64,000 nucleotides of DNA from Rhyacophila brunnea (taxonomy: Eukaryota; Arthropoda; Insecta; Trichoptera; Rhyacophilidae): contig JAGYXB010001357.1 of NCBI GenBank assembly GCA_022495005.1, positions 124,001 through 188,000 on the forward strand, written 5' to 3'. The notes under the pieces were generated by a model. That model was given only the letters and a program-made list of their open reading frames with translations, was not told the DNA's origin and searched no databases. The position numbers and the translations under genes were made by a program. Positions 22,056-32,563 of the stretch are shown piece by piece (within the stretch, counting starts at the first letter, position 1; each line of letters starts with the position of its first letter).

Positions 22056-22671
22056 AAATTTGTACGTATTCAGTTTGCCGTATCACACTTCACCGTGAAA
22101 TATTGTATCGGAAATATATGGTCGTATACGTATATATATTTTGTTTTTAGAATTATTAATTACCATGTCCTTGATTTTTCGTGCAAGGTGGTTGTTAGTA
22201 ATTTTGAACAATCACAAACACCCAAGCTTTGAGAAAAATACATAAATATTGTGTCCTCACCGGGAATTGAGCCCAGAACTCTCGGGTGGAAGGCCAGCGC
22301 CTTAGGCACTGTACCACGAGAGCCGCCCGTATACATATATTAAAGACCGTCCAACCACTTTGGGTCGTATAGTACCGAGATAAAATGCATGTCTAAATAA
22401 AACATGGTTCTTGTCGAATTACAGAAAGCCAGCGGTGAAAAAATTTTGAAAATAACCGATATACTGAATTATTTGTTAGGTTAAGTTAGGTTAGGTTTTC
22501 ATTCTTTAATTATACATGAATTTTGCCAAAATGGGCCATGAAAATAATTGGTTCATATTGAATCTAATAAAATTGGAGACCGTATAGTATACGGTCATCT
22601 CTTTCCGATAAGAAAGCCTACACGGCAAACTGTGCTACGGTGAAATATAATACGTACAATTTACATGTTAC
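22056..22671. mobile_element. Nested TIR element F1 (GGTTA-loop family)
   Basis: The left end CCGTATCCGGAAATTTGTACG and the inverted right end GGTAACATGTAAATTGTACG are followed at both sides by TTTCACCGT..-type blocks. Flanking 8-mers TTAAAGAT and ATAAATAT agree at six of eight positions. The centre has GATATACTGAATTATTTGTT and then GTTAGGTTAGG. Relatives: F2 (31,879-32,277) and F3 (54,601-55,007). SINE-B is nested inside. Confidence 0.8.
22136..22327 (-). mobile_element. SINE-B (tRNA-derived) nested in F1, 13-bp TSD
   Basis: Read on the minus strand it begins GGCGGCTCTCGTGGTACAGT, a tRNA-like head with an A-box region (GTGGTACAGTGCCTAAGGC) and B-box-like GGGCTCAATTCCC. The body ends in a T/A-rich tail. 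The target duplication CGTATAC(G/A)TATAT flanks it (22,123-22,135 and 22,328-22,340; one mismatch). A 5'-truncated relative is at 55,661-55,795. Confidence 0.88.
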
Positions 22672-22879
22672 CATAAATATCAACATAATAAATCTAAGTA
22701 GGTACTTTAAGTTGCTATAAAATAGTGTTTTAAATAGATTTTAATAGCTATAATTATTAGGTTATTTTTTTTCTATAATATGTTTTGACGAATACCGGTA
22801 TTAATACTGATATTCAATAACAAATACCGAAAAACCGGTATTTACGTATTCATTCGGTATTGCAATCCCTAGTTCTGCC

Positions 22880-23499
22880 TCTACGCAAATGACATAAAAT
22901 AATTATTAATTGTACCGTGAAACTGTGTATAACTTTGAAAAACCTCCAGGCATTGCAGTATTATGAGTTGCAAAGAACTGGTGTTATCCGGTGCGAAGAA
23001 ACAGTTGTAAGTGTAACTTACAATAAGTAACACAAATATAATATTTAAATAAATACTCTTTTATCGATGAAATAACTGGTATACCAATAAAATATTTCTT
23101 GAGAGTTACTTTGTATCCATTTTAAAGGCATTTTTATAAAACCGTATTATTTTTCTTAATCGATAACTTGTTGCAGTTTACATAATTACCTACATATTTT
23201 AAAATCCAATATAGCTGATACTGATTACTAAACTAACCAGATATTTATTTACGTAATTCAAAACGAATGTGCTATTCAACCATTCATTTTTTTAATTAAG
23301 TATACATTTCAAAACACTTTAGTGTATAATATTACACTGTACCTATGACGTTATATTATTCTTCATAATGTTTATTTACCACCCTTCTTTCTTTAAATTT
23401 ATGAAAGACACAACATCCACTTTATGTAATGATTTGAGTTACCCCATCTTCGTCCGTCTTCCATGATGTTATCCACGTATCAGTATGAAAAGAGTTCAC
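22880..23499. other. Unassigned intergenic sequence
   Basis: No genes recognised. 23,390-23,499 may be the 3' untranslated part of the retrotransposon fragment that follows. Confidence 0.4.
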
Positions 23500-23871
23500 T
23501 ACCACACTTCTTTACCCTGAAACGATGCTACACGGAAGTGATGTAGCAACATTGCACCTTGGTGTTTAAAGAAAGAAAAATTATTCCGTTCTACAAACTT
23601 TTCAAATGCCTAAAAGTTGGCCTTAGTTGATATCAAGTCGGCATAGCCAATTGGGCCAATTTTTATGGCCGTGCTCGTATGTGCATTCCGGCCTATGTTC
23701 TATCAAACGAAAACCGTGTAGCTTGGCTGCGAAGTCACCATGGCCGGCCAGGAATTGGTTTACTAAGTGTGTTGGTATTAATTGTTTCATCTGAAGCCTG
23801 CAGGGCACATTGGAAAAAAAACCGATATTTTTGTCACCCTTTGTGTGGATACTGACCACCTCGACTGCCAT
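23500..23871 (-). pseudogene. Non-LTR retrotransposon ORF2 C-terminal fragment
   Basis: The minus strand reads THLVNQFLAGHGDFAAKLHG then FRLIEHRPECTYEHG. The pattern QFL-x-GHG-x-F-x-x-x-LH-x-F-x-L is typical of the segment between RNase H and the C-terminal cysteine motif in R1/I/jockey-like elements. The following cysteine motif is lost in a stop-containing frame. Dead fragment; the clade is not resolved. Confidence 0.65.
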
Positions 23872-24052
23872 GTATCAAGTGATACCTTGAAGACTAATGA
23901 GCTGACAGTTTGCCTGTAAGGTACGTCTTCAGATCTCGGCGGAGGCGCCAGATATTGTAATGTTCAAATTAAATCAAAATCATAACGTGGTTATTTTTAA
24001 TTTAAACAATGATTTGTTTATGTTTTTAATATTTGACAGAGTTGCTAGGACC

Positions 24053-24265
24053 AAAACAGAATTAACTGAAAATGAATTCAATTCTACTTAAAGATGGCTA
24101 AAAGTATTAAAAGAATGCATTGGCATCGTGTTCTGATATATTATAAAAGTTTCAAATTTCTTACTAGTCGGGTAGTTAGTTAAAAATCGATTGCAAGATT
24201 TGTACCGGATAAACAACCACCAGACAAACAAGAATACGAGCTAAGAAAAACGTGGTAAAAATAGG
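24053..24265 (+). repeat. IR1 single arm
   Basis: Repeats the left IR1 arm (1,205-1,425) with few differences, from AAAACAGAATTAACTGAAAA to GAGCTAAGAAAAACGTGGTA. Just before it GTTGCTAGGACC is the complement of the unit X start, so this copy looks like arm plus unit X with a small deletion between. Confidence 0.8.
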
Positions 24266-24478
24266 CGAATATCGAGCGTGGCAAAATACAGTGTAGATTT
24301 TAACCAGGGAACTCAGAAATAATGGGAACTGAAATACCTAACGGGTAAGCAGAAGCAGGCAACCGATCTCGAGTAAGGAAGAATATGGGATAAACTTAAA
24401 CACGTGTCAAGAATTCGCCATACGTCATACGTTTATGCATTGACGATCATTTAATATTGATGTATTACACACACTATT

Positions 24479-26620
24479 AATAAACTCTATTACATCGCAA
24501 ACCCTTGTCTGCTTCCTTATCCACTCATTCCTCTTTTTGTCCTTTCGCGTTATGCCCAGCATGCACCTCTCCATACCACGTTGTGCTACTCTAAGTTTCT
24601 GGATCTCTCTTTTACTTAGGGTCCATGTTTCACACGCATATATCATCACGGGAAGCACACACTGGTTGAACACTTTGCGCTTTAGGCACAGTGGAAGGTT
24701 ACTTTTGAAGATATTATTCAGGCGGCCAAAAGCACTCCAGCCTAGCTTTACTCTGCGAACAATTTCATCAAATATACATCCATCTATAGACAATTGTCCC
24801 AGATAGATGTAGCTTTTCACCTGTTCGAGCTGAGTGCCATTGATGAGGATCTCTTTTTGGCCTGCAAAGCAGTTGAACATGACTTTCGTCTTTGTTACAT
24901 TTATTTTCAAACCTGCTTTGTTGCTTACTTCAGCGAGTTCCTGCATTCTGCTTTGGAGGTCTTCTGAGTCTTGCGAGAAAATTACTATGTCATCGGCAAA
25001 GCGCAGATGACTCAGGTATTCTCCATTTATGGGGATCCCTTTGTCATTCCAGTCAAGTTGCCTGAATAAGTCTTCAAGGGTAGCTGTAAATAGTTTAGGT
25101 GAGATTGTATCACCTTGTCGGACTCCTTTGCTGATAGGAAATCTGCGCAATGGTTTATGGAGATTTACAGATGCTGTTGCGCTATTGTATATATTATTGA
25201 AAATATTTATATAGCGCCCAGGGATTCCTTGTTTTCTGAGTGCGTCGAGTATTGAACATTTCTTTATCGAATCAAACGCCTTCTCATAGTCTATAAAACC
25301 CATGCATAGTGGTAGTTTGTATTCCTGGTACCGCTCTATGATTTTTCTGACGACTTGGCTGTATCCTCCTCTAAATCCGGCTTGTTCTCTCGGTTGGTTC
25401 TCGTCTAGTACATTTTGCAGACGGTTTGAGAGAATTTTTGTGAACGTCTTGTAGAGAATAGGAAGTAGACTTATTGGACGATAATTTGCTAGGTCTTCTC
25501 TGTCACCTTTTTGTGAAGAATGACAATGCTGGCATTTTTCCATACCTCTGGGACATCCTCTTTGCATATGCAGGCTGTGAACAATTGTGCAAGTACTTCA
25601 TTTGCATCCTTTCCTGCTTTTTTGAGGATATCTATCGTTAAACCGTCTTCCCCGGGGGCTTTCCCGCTTTTCATGTAATTTAAAGCATGGGTTACTTCCC
25701 AGGATGTAATTTCGGGAGTATGGTCTTCCGAATTTCCATTTCTCTGAAGATCTAAGTCTATAGTCGTATTGTCAGTGTCATCCCTGTAGAGATCGCTGTA
25801 GAACTCTTCAACTCGGCTTAACAAGTGTTCCCAATTTCTGACGATAGAACCATCTTTTGCTTTTAGTGCTGTGATTTGACGTTTTCCTATCGACAAGCAT
25901 TGCTTGTTTTTGTTTAAACTTCTGCCTGCTTTCACAATTGCTTGTATGAGGTATACATTGAATTTACGAAGGTCTTCTCTTATCTTCCTTCGGAGGGTTT
26001 TGCAAAGTGATGAAAACTCCATATCGTTTTGTACCTGTCTATCGCTCTTGTTTTTCCTTCTCTGCTCCATAAGATTCAATGTTGCCTTAGAAAGCTTGGT
26101 GGAAGGTGTAACTTCTGAGCTTTTTACGCTTGTTTTTTCTGCACATTGTAGAATAATATTCGTTATATCCTCCGCGTTGGATAGGAAAACGGTTTCGTTC
26201 TCATCTAAGAAAGCCGATAGTGCATTTTTGAGTTCATTTTGGAATTCAGTATTGTTCTGCAGGTATACGCGAGCATTTGACTTCTTCTGCAGTTTGGATC
26301 TTTCTGATTTGACGTTCAATCTTATCTTACATCTCACTATCCGGTGATCACTGCCGATGTTAAACTGATTGATCACCTTACAGTTTAAAAATGTATATTT
26401 TCTGTCAGTGAGGATGTAATCGATTTCGCTGGTCCTTCCTGATGGGCTTCTCTACGTCCATTTACGTGTAGGTTTATGTTGAAAAAAGGAATTCATGATG
26501 TGAAAATTGTTGGTTTCAGCAAACTCCACAAGCATGTCCCCTCTACCATCCCTTGAGCCATGTCCGAAATGTTCGACCGCTACGTCATCTCTTTGGTATG
26601 ATCCAATACGTGCATTGAAA
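24479..26620 (-). pseudogene. RTE endonuclease / reverse transcriptase (inverted part)
   Basis: From about 26,615 the minus strand reads RDFNARIGSYQRDD (endonuclease), SGRTSEIDYILTDRKY, and GSDHRIVRCKIRLNVKSE (SDHR motif of the endonuclease). A linker and then the reverse transcriptase follow: LHKKGDREDLANYRPISLL, EQAGFRGGYS, GFIDYEKAFDS, GVRQGDTISPKLFTATLE, LSHLRFADDIVIFSQ (the FADD catalytic motif), and the thumb with LPLCLKRKVFNQCVLPV. These match the RTE clade (C. elegans RTE-1 type) closely. There is an in-frame stop at about 26,452 (RKWT then stop) and a frameshift near 25,505 between LHKK and GDRED. The coding part of the RT itself is otherwise open for about 340 codons. Confidence 0.93.
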
Positions 26621-26625
26621 TCTCT

Positions 26626-26890
26626 TAATAGAGTTTATTAAAAGCCTTAAATGGAGATGGGCTAGACACATAGCACGAAGAAGAGACAATCGTTGGACAA
26701 ATCTAGTCATCCAGTGGTATCCAAGAAGTACAAAACGTCCACAAGGTAGACCTAGAGGCCGCTGGATCGATGAAATGATAAAGTTCTGCGGAAGTACGTG
26801 GCAACGCAATGCACAGGACCGAGAGAAGTGGAAGCAACTTGAAGAGGCCTTCATTCAGCAATGGATAGATTCAGGTTGATGATGATGATG
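26626..26890 (+). pseudogene. RTE ORF C-terminus, 3' UTR and (GAT)n tail
   Basis: The plus strand continues the RTE protein with IEFIKSLKWRWARHIARR, NRWTNLVIQWYPRSTK, GRWIDEMIKFCGSTWQ and ends near WKQLEEAFIQQWIDSG before the (GAT)n tail. These residues directly follow the last residues of the inverted part, which shows that both belong to one insertion. Confidence 0.92.
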
Positions 26891-27020
26891 ACACACACTA
26901 TTGCACGTCTATAATGCGTGGTTCATTTTCGTACGACACTCACACATTTAAAACCCTGCATCAACATGTGGCATATTATTGTACATAGCATATCGGTATT
27001 ATATTTAATATTATCTGTTC

Positions 27021-27664
27021 TGTGATTTTAACTTATCTAACATTCATATAAAATATTATAAAGTAAATACATATTATAATGTATTATAATATACTAAATA
27101 ATAATATATTTAATACTTTGAGAGCATGCATTGAACTGAATATATTATTATACAACACAGTATGCATTGAGTCGGTCAGTTGTCTACGTATATATATACG
27201 CACTTATGTTATATATATGTTTGCTGGTAGCGAATGGATAGTAGGTGATTCAAGAGTTAATCAATCTGAAACTTTCACGAATCGTTCATACAAAATTATT
27301 TCTTATCTCACGATACTTTACTCTAGAACTCGTATATCTAATGATTTGTCCAGCGACTCCCAATCTGTGATGTATTTTAAAGTATTTTTTATTTTTCAAT
27401 ATGATTTTTTGTGCATCATTGTGTGTATTATAATAAAATATATACTCGAACAACGGCCAAGAGTTGACAGTTAACACCATACAGTTCTTAAAAATTATTC
27501 CCAAAAATGATACTTGCTTTCAGCCAACTGTCATTCATAAAGCCAGATAGTATACGAAAATAAGCTAGATTTTCTCAAAATTCAAAACATGTCTAGAAAG
27601 TAGCATTTCGAAAAAACATGTCAAAAATAAAATGAATGTAGGTCAGAATTTGAGTGTAACATTT
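27021..27664. other. Unassigned AT-rich sequence
   Basis: A 131-codon plus-strand frame (27,079-27,474) has low-complexity, Ile/Tyr-rich composition expected by chance in AT-rich DNA. No repeats recognised. Confidence 0.45.
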
Positions 27665-27932
27665 ATTATTACCACGTTTTTCTTAGCTCGTTATCTTGTT
27701 TGTCCGGTGGTTGTTTATCCAGTACAAAGCTTGCAATCGATTTTTAACTAACTTCCCGATTAGCTAGACATTTGAAACTTTTATAATATATCAGAACACG
27801 ATGCCAATGTATTCTTTTAATACTTTTAGCCATCTTTTTGTAGAATTGAATTCATTTTCAGTTAATTCTGTTTTGTATGAAAAGTTATTTCGGAATTAAT
27901 CCGTAATCCAATCCAATATTATTGGTTGTTAA
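27665..27932 (+). repeat. IR1 right arm at the foldback insertion site
   Basis: Same orientation and sequence as 1,899-2,165 (TTACCACGTTTTTCTTAGCT at the start, CCGTAATCCAATCCA near the end), ending in TTAA at 27,929-27,932, where the large foldback begins. Confidence 0.88.
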
Positions 27933-28603
27933 GGGGCCGCTGAAGAGCTCGACATTCAAATATAATTCAGTATGAAAAGGACCTCGGCGTCGTAACTACG
28001 TTAATTTAAATCGATCTTTTCGCAAAAATCACTAATCATCTGAGATTTTATTTCAAGAAACATTATTATTATTACTGATATTGTCTGCCGCTCGGAGCAT
28101 TATTATTATTTTATGAACACCTGCGAGATGAAGCCGATCAGAAAACAGGGCTGTCAAAATAATATTAAGCATTAATATTTTTAAAATGTTAATTTCATCA
28201 TAGTTTTTAATCAAACCTGTGCAAGTACGTACTGATAACTTGGGTGGATTTTGTAGCAAACATACTATTGATATATATACGGGTATATTAGTATTATAAC
28301 CCAATTCAAATTGAACATAGGTTGATACTCAAATACTTATATAGTATGTTTATGATTTCGAGAAAATAATACGATGGTATAATTAATCCATATCAATTAT
28401 TTGAAAACATTACATTCGCACTTTGCAAAGATAACATCAAAATGTGTATATACTTATCTAAATGACGAATGACATGCATGAGTGAGCACGGCTGAAAGCT
28501 TGGAAATGTGTTTTTTTCTATTTCAAAATCTTTTAATTGTGTATTATTTTATAACAAATTCAATGCCAACTTCATATAACTAATAAAAAATACTGTTTGT
28601 TTC

Positions 28604-28858
28604 TACGAATAAAAAAAGACAGAAAGGAAGATGTGTACAAATCACGGCAATCAGAAAGGCCGGCAAATATGGCCGACAATGCGTGATACACAAACATAAA
28701 ATACACAAAATTACAAACACATTCAAAGTTTGCCGCACACGTACAGACCACGTGATATTTGTTTACGCAAAATCGTCGCTTTTCAAAATGGCGAATTTGA
28801 TTGCCAGATTTTACTGCGATGAATCAGTATGTTCCTTCTTGTCTTTTTTATTCGTAGG
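28604..28858. repeat. Inner foldback 1 within left arm
   Basis: ACGAATAAAAAAGACAGAAA at 28,604 recurs inverted at about 28,840 (TTGTCTTTTTTATTCGT). The mirror arm has the same small palindrome at 30,562-30,812. Confidence 0.75.
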
Positions 28859-29040
28859 TTTGTTTACTATGTACACCGAGAAATTTCCATTTATAAAATC
28901 GGAAACGAATTTTAAAGAAGAGTTTTGGAATGGGTATAATGCAACCAAAACTGGAAAAAATTCTATCATGTGTGTTGACTTCCTGAATTAGTTAACCCCA
29001 GGTCCATGCCACTACGTGAACCACAGTGGATATTAAACCA

Positions 29041-29185
29041 TTTCCACACTGGCAACAAGTTGCTGGCAACCTCATTAAATTTTACGATACTTACCATAAT
29101 TGCTTAAGAAATTTTACGATAATCATCATAATTATCGTAAAATCAGCAACTTAACTTGTTGCCAGTGTGGACCCGGCATTAGATG
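29041..29185. repeat. Inner foldback 2 within left arm
   Basis: CCACACTGGCAACAAGTTGC is followed by its near complement GCAACTTAACTTGTTGCCAG at about 29,147. The interior is itself palindromic around TTTTACGATAAT..ATTATCGTAAAA. The mirror copy is at 30,240-30,385. Confidence 0.8.
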
Positions 29186-29299
29186 CACAAAACTTAAATA
29201 ATACCTACATATTATAAATGAAAATTTAAAATTATAATTATTTATGATTTATGTCTTCGACAGCCCTGATGAAATAAATGTGAAATATGAGTCTGATCA

Positions 29300-29565
29300 G
29301 TCATAGAGCAAATTTATTGACACAAACAACTTTCACACGACCTTTTTATATTAACTAGTAGACCAGATATTATGGACCACATGTTAAAAAATCATATTTT
29401 CAATTCTCAAGGCCAATTCTGTAGAACGTCCTCTTAAGGGTAAGCTCTACAGGATTGCCCTTGAGAATTGAAAATATGATTTTTTTATATGTGTCTACTA
29501 GCAATATACAAAGGTCGCCGAAAATGCTTGTGTCAAATGTAAATGGTCTCTAAATTAAATTTAAA
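29300..29565. repeat. Central foldback in the spacer
   Basis: Arms centred at about 29,437: AATCATATTTTCAATTCTCA at 29,390 and its complement TGAGAATTGAAAATATGATT at about 29,464, extending outward through CTAGTAGAC and ACACAA blocks. It is flanked by AT-rich non-coding sequence up to 30,150. Confidence 0.75.
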
Positions 29566-31422
29566 TCATAAACACGGTCGACGTGAAGACAGAATGGGGT
29601 GACCAAAAAATAATATCTTCTAATATAGGTAGGTACGTAAATGTTACTAAATTCAATTTGTTAATCAACTGTTTGGGAGAAAGTATTGCAACCAATATGA
29701 TGGTGACATTTTCAATTATGTGGTTGCCACAATATAAACTTAATAATATATTAATAACTTTTTAACCTGAAATTGTCCGAGAATTAAACATACGAAGGAT
29801 GTTGAAATGCATATCTACCTACATTTTTTATTTCATGTGCTATCCAAAAAACATTAAAAATGAATAGTGTTTATTTGTAATGTTTAGGACCTACGTATTA
29901 AAAATAATAGGTATTGTTTAATTCTAATGCATATTTTTTAAAACGTAAAATTTAGTGTCTGCCTATTATAAAAAGAAAGTGACTTTTTGCGCAACTTCAC
30001 TTTTATACTAGTGAAACAAGTGGTAGGTAGAACCATTATTGCATGTAAAGGCAATGGGCGAAATAATTTATATCATGAGTGCCTAAAAATAATTATTAAC
30101 ATACAGTCACTAGATACATTATTTTTTTATTAGACCATCCGACTGGCGGGCGACGCCAGGGCTGTCGACGCAATTAATTATATTGTACTTTTTAAATTTT
30201 ATTTATAATATATTTTATTCAAGTTTTGTGCATCTAATGCCGGGTCCACACTGGCAACATGTCGCGCGATAACCTCGATAAATTTTACGATAATTATCAT
30301 AATGGCTTAAGAAATTTTACGATAATTATCATACTTATCGTAAAATTTAACGAGGTTGCCGGCGACATGTTGCCAATGTGGACCCTGCATAATATCCACT
30401 GTGGTTCACGTAGTGGAATGGACCTGTTGTTTCTGGGGTCAACTAATTCAAGAAGTAAACACCCATGATAGATTTTTTCTAGTTTTAGTTGCATTATATT
30501 CCAAAACTCATTTTGGATTTTATAAATGGAAATTTCTTGGTGTACATAGTAAACAAACCTACGAATAAAAAGACAGGAAGGAACATACTGATTCATCGCC
30601 ATAAAAACTGGCAACCAAATTCGCCATTTTGGAAAGCGATGACTTTGCGAAAACAAATATCGTGTGGTCTGCACGTGTGCGGTAAACTTAAATAGGTAAT
30701 TTTGTGTATTTTATGTTTGTGTACGAGTATCATGCATTGTTGGCCATATTTTCCGGTCTTTCTTGATTGCCGTGACACAATATGTTCCTTCCAGTCTTTT
30801 TTATTCATAGTAGTTGTATTAGTTATATAACGTATTATGAATCTGTAATAAAATAATACACAATTAAAATATTTTCAAATTGAAAAAAACACATTTTCAT
30901 AGCTTTGAGCCGTGCTCACTCATGAATGTCGAATATTCTTCATTTAGGTAATTATATACAAATTTTGATGTTATCTTGCAAATTAAACGGGTATCTGACC
31001 TTTTCACTATATTATACATGTACCTACATGCAAATGTATTGTTTTCAAATAATTGATATGGATTATATATCATCGTATTATTTTTTCGAAATCATAAACA
31101 TACTATAATAGTATTTGAGTATCAACCTACGCTCAATTTGAATTAGGTAATAATAATACTATGACGAAATTAACATTTTTAAAATATTAATGGATATAAT
31201 ATTTTGACAGCCCTGTTTTCTGATCGGCGGACACGTGCAGTTGTTTATCAAATAATAATGTGTAAGACTGCCGACAATGCCAATAATATATTTTTTTTTT
31301 TAAATAAAATCTCCGATGATTAGTGGTTTTTGCGAAAATATCGATTTAAATTAACGTCCTAACGACGCCGATGTCCTTTTGATACTAGATTATATTTCAA
31401 TCTCCTCCTCTTGAGCCCCCTC

Positions 31423-31690
31423 TTAAGGGGGTGGTCCTAGCAACTAAATTATTAATATATACGTACGTTACTTTGGAAATCAAAATGACATTTCAGTATT
31501 CTATATTCGTTTGTTTGTTGCAAAATAGCAAAAAAAATGATTTGCTGGCCTTGCAAATAATTGCCTTATTTGTCCTAAATTATTAATACATAGAATTGTC
31601 AAGTTTATATGATTCAACAGAAAATTTAAAAACGTGGTATATAAAAAGTTATATTTATCTTGTAATTATTTTATATATAAGATATAAGTT
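31423..31690 (+). repeat. Unit X, right flank of the giant foldback
   Basis: Matches 2,162-2,412 in the same orientation, beginning TTAAGGGGGTGGTCCTAGCA versus CTAAGAAGGTGGTCCTAGCA. Together with 27,665-27,932 it reconstructs the uninterrupted locus. Confidence 0.85.
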
Positions 31691-31870
31691 ACAAAATACC
31701 AGCATGTTGATTTTCAAATAAATCTGGTATAATATTTAGCTTTATTATTGGTTAGGGTGTTTTATTTAACGCCATACGCCAAATGGAAATTTTGAAAACA
31801 ATATGACTATTAAAAATGCTAGATCTAGTAAGATAAGCGCTAAGTTGGCAACCCTGGTTACTTCGCTACG
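31691..31870. other. Unassigned
   Basis: Short AT-rich stretch, nothing recognised. Confidence 0.4.
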
Positions 31871-31878
31871 TGAATTAA

Positions 31879-32277
31879 GCCGTATCCGGAAATTTGTACG
31901 TATACAGTTCACCGCAAGGACTTTTATTCGTGCGCCGCAGTACGTGAAACATGTGAGTTCGTGTAACATTTAATCAAATGATGAGTTCTTCGTTGAACAT
32001 TTCACCGTGGAGTATATTTGTACGCATGCTACAACATATGGCGAATTTTATGAGATGTCTTTACAAGGTTAGGTTAGGGTTAATCTCTGTTAAAAATGGG
32101 ACAGTACTATTTGCAAACTATCGCCGCATTTTGTAAGATACGTACAAATGTATTCCACGGTATGTTCAACGAAGAACTCGTCATTTGGTAAAATGTTATA
32201 CGAACTCATGTTTCACGTACTGCGGCGCACGAATAAGTGTCCCACGATGAACTGCATACGTACAGCTTACATATAAC
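31879..32277. mobile_element. TIR/foldback element F2 with near-exact 8-bp TSD
   Basis: Arms of about 150 bp: GCCGTATCCGGAAATTTGTA at the left; CTTTTATTCGTGCGCCGCAG inside, with its counterpart CTGCGGCGCACGAATAAGTG at about 32,219. The 8-mers TGAATTAA and CGAATTAA flank it. The loop contains AAGGTTAGGTTAGGG (32,065-32,079). Ends are shared with F1. Confidence 0.88.
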
Positions 32278-32384
32278 CGAATTAATACTTTGGACGCGGA
32301 AGACGCACACGGCGTGTAATGACCAGGCGGCCGATCAATGTAATTAACGTGCATTTTAAAGGTGGCAATTAAAAAATCATTATC

Positions 32385-32455
32385 GACTCAGCAGCAAATG
32401 AGTTAAGCACTTGCCTGGCAAGCAAAATCTGCGTGTTCAAATCCCACTCGGTTTT
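32385..32455 (+). mobile_element. tRNA-like SINE head
   Basis: AAATGAGTTAAGCACTTGCC resembles an A-box region and GTGTTCAAATCCCACTCGG a B box. The element body and tail are not delimited. A comparable block, with B-box-like GTGTTCAAGTCCC, is at about 42,355. Confidence 0.4.
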
Positions 32456-32563
32456 AGATATCTTTAAGATTTTTATAATAGGCATGTTTATGAGACTGTT
32501 GCATTTTCAGTATTTTTAATAAATATAATGATTACAGGACGAACAATGGCGGGTTTACTAACG

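Larger units (their letters stand above)
21611..22871. mobile_element. hAT-type TIR element (hAT-B) with exact 8-bp TSD
   Basis: Both ends are TAGGGATTGCAATACCG-like in inverted orientation; the exact TSD GTTCTGCC is at 21,603-21,610 and 22,872-22,879. Subterminal repeats of ATACCGGTAT cluster at both ends (at least three at each side) and may be transposase-binding sites. The 1,261 bp include a nested TIR element and SINE. I see no transposase. A diverged copy is at 48,854-49,232. Confidence 0.92.
24479..26890. mobile_element. RTE-clade retrotransposon with 5' inversion, 12-bp TSD
   Basis: The target duplication ACACACACTATT is perfect at 24,467-24,478 and 26,891-26,902. The 3' part (26,626-26,890, plus strand) ends in a (GAT)n tail. 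The 5' part (24,479-about 26,625) is inverted (minus strand). The two parts meet in the original sequence at the ATAGAGTTTATTA block, present at both inner breakpoints, so the element is otherwise continuous. This is the structure left by twin priming during target-primed reverse transcription. The copy starts within the endonuclease domain, so it is 5'-truncated too. Confidence 0.95.
24297..27020 (+). repeat. Repeat G copy 1, interrupted by the RTE insertion
   Basis: 24,297-24,478 and 26,891-27,020 together match the uninterrupted copy at 47,002-47,330. Shared blocks include CTGAAATACCTAACGGGTAA, GGCAACCGATCTCGAGTAAG and CATCAACATGTGGC. The interruption is exactly the RTE element. The nature of repeat G is unknown; no ORF or terminal repeat is seen. 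Confidence 0.85.
27933..31422. repeat. Giant nested foldback element (3.5-kb palindrome, TTAA-flanked)
   Basis: The left arm 27,933-29,272 reappears inverted at 30,150-31,422, in collinear order and with indels. Paired landmarks: CGGCGTCGTAACTACGTTAA with the complement at about 31,345; CCGATCAGAAAACAGGGCTG with about 31,220; ATTGAACATAGGTTGATACT with about 31,120; ACGTGAACCACAGTGGATAT with about 30,395; and CCAGTGTGGACCCGGCATTA with about 30,240. TTAA lies directly outside both ends (27,929-27,932 and 31,423-31,426), and the ends are weakly inverted (GGGGCCGCTGAAGAG, GAGGGGGCTCAAGAG). No transposase or other coding region is visible. I infer a very large non-autonomous TTAA-target element; the superfamily is unknown (piggyBac-type target preference, but no recognisable piggyBac ends). 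Confidence 0.85.

Noticed and set aside
25904..26347. Plus-strand 147-codon frame
   Set aside because: Antisense to the RTE endonuclease/reverse transcriptase, which has unmistakable motifs on the minus strand.
28683..30674. Frames of 102 and 125 codons in the giant foldback
   Set aside because: They lie in mirror positions of the two arms, on opposite strands, but the reading is not conserved between the arms.
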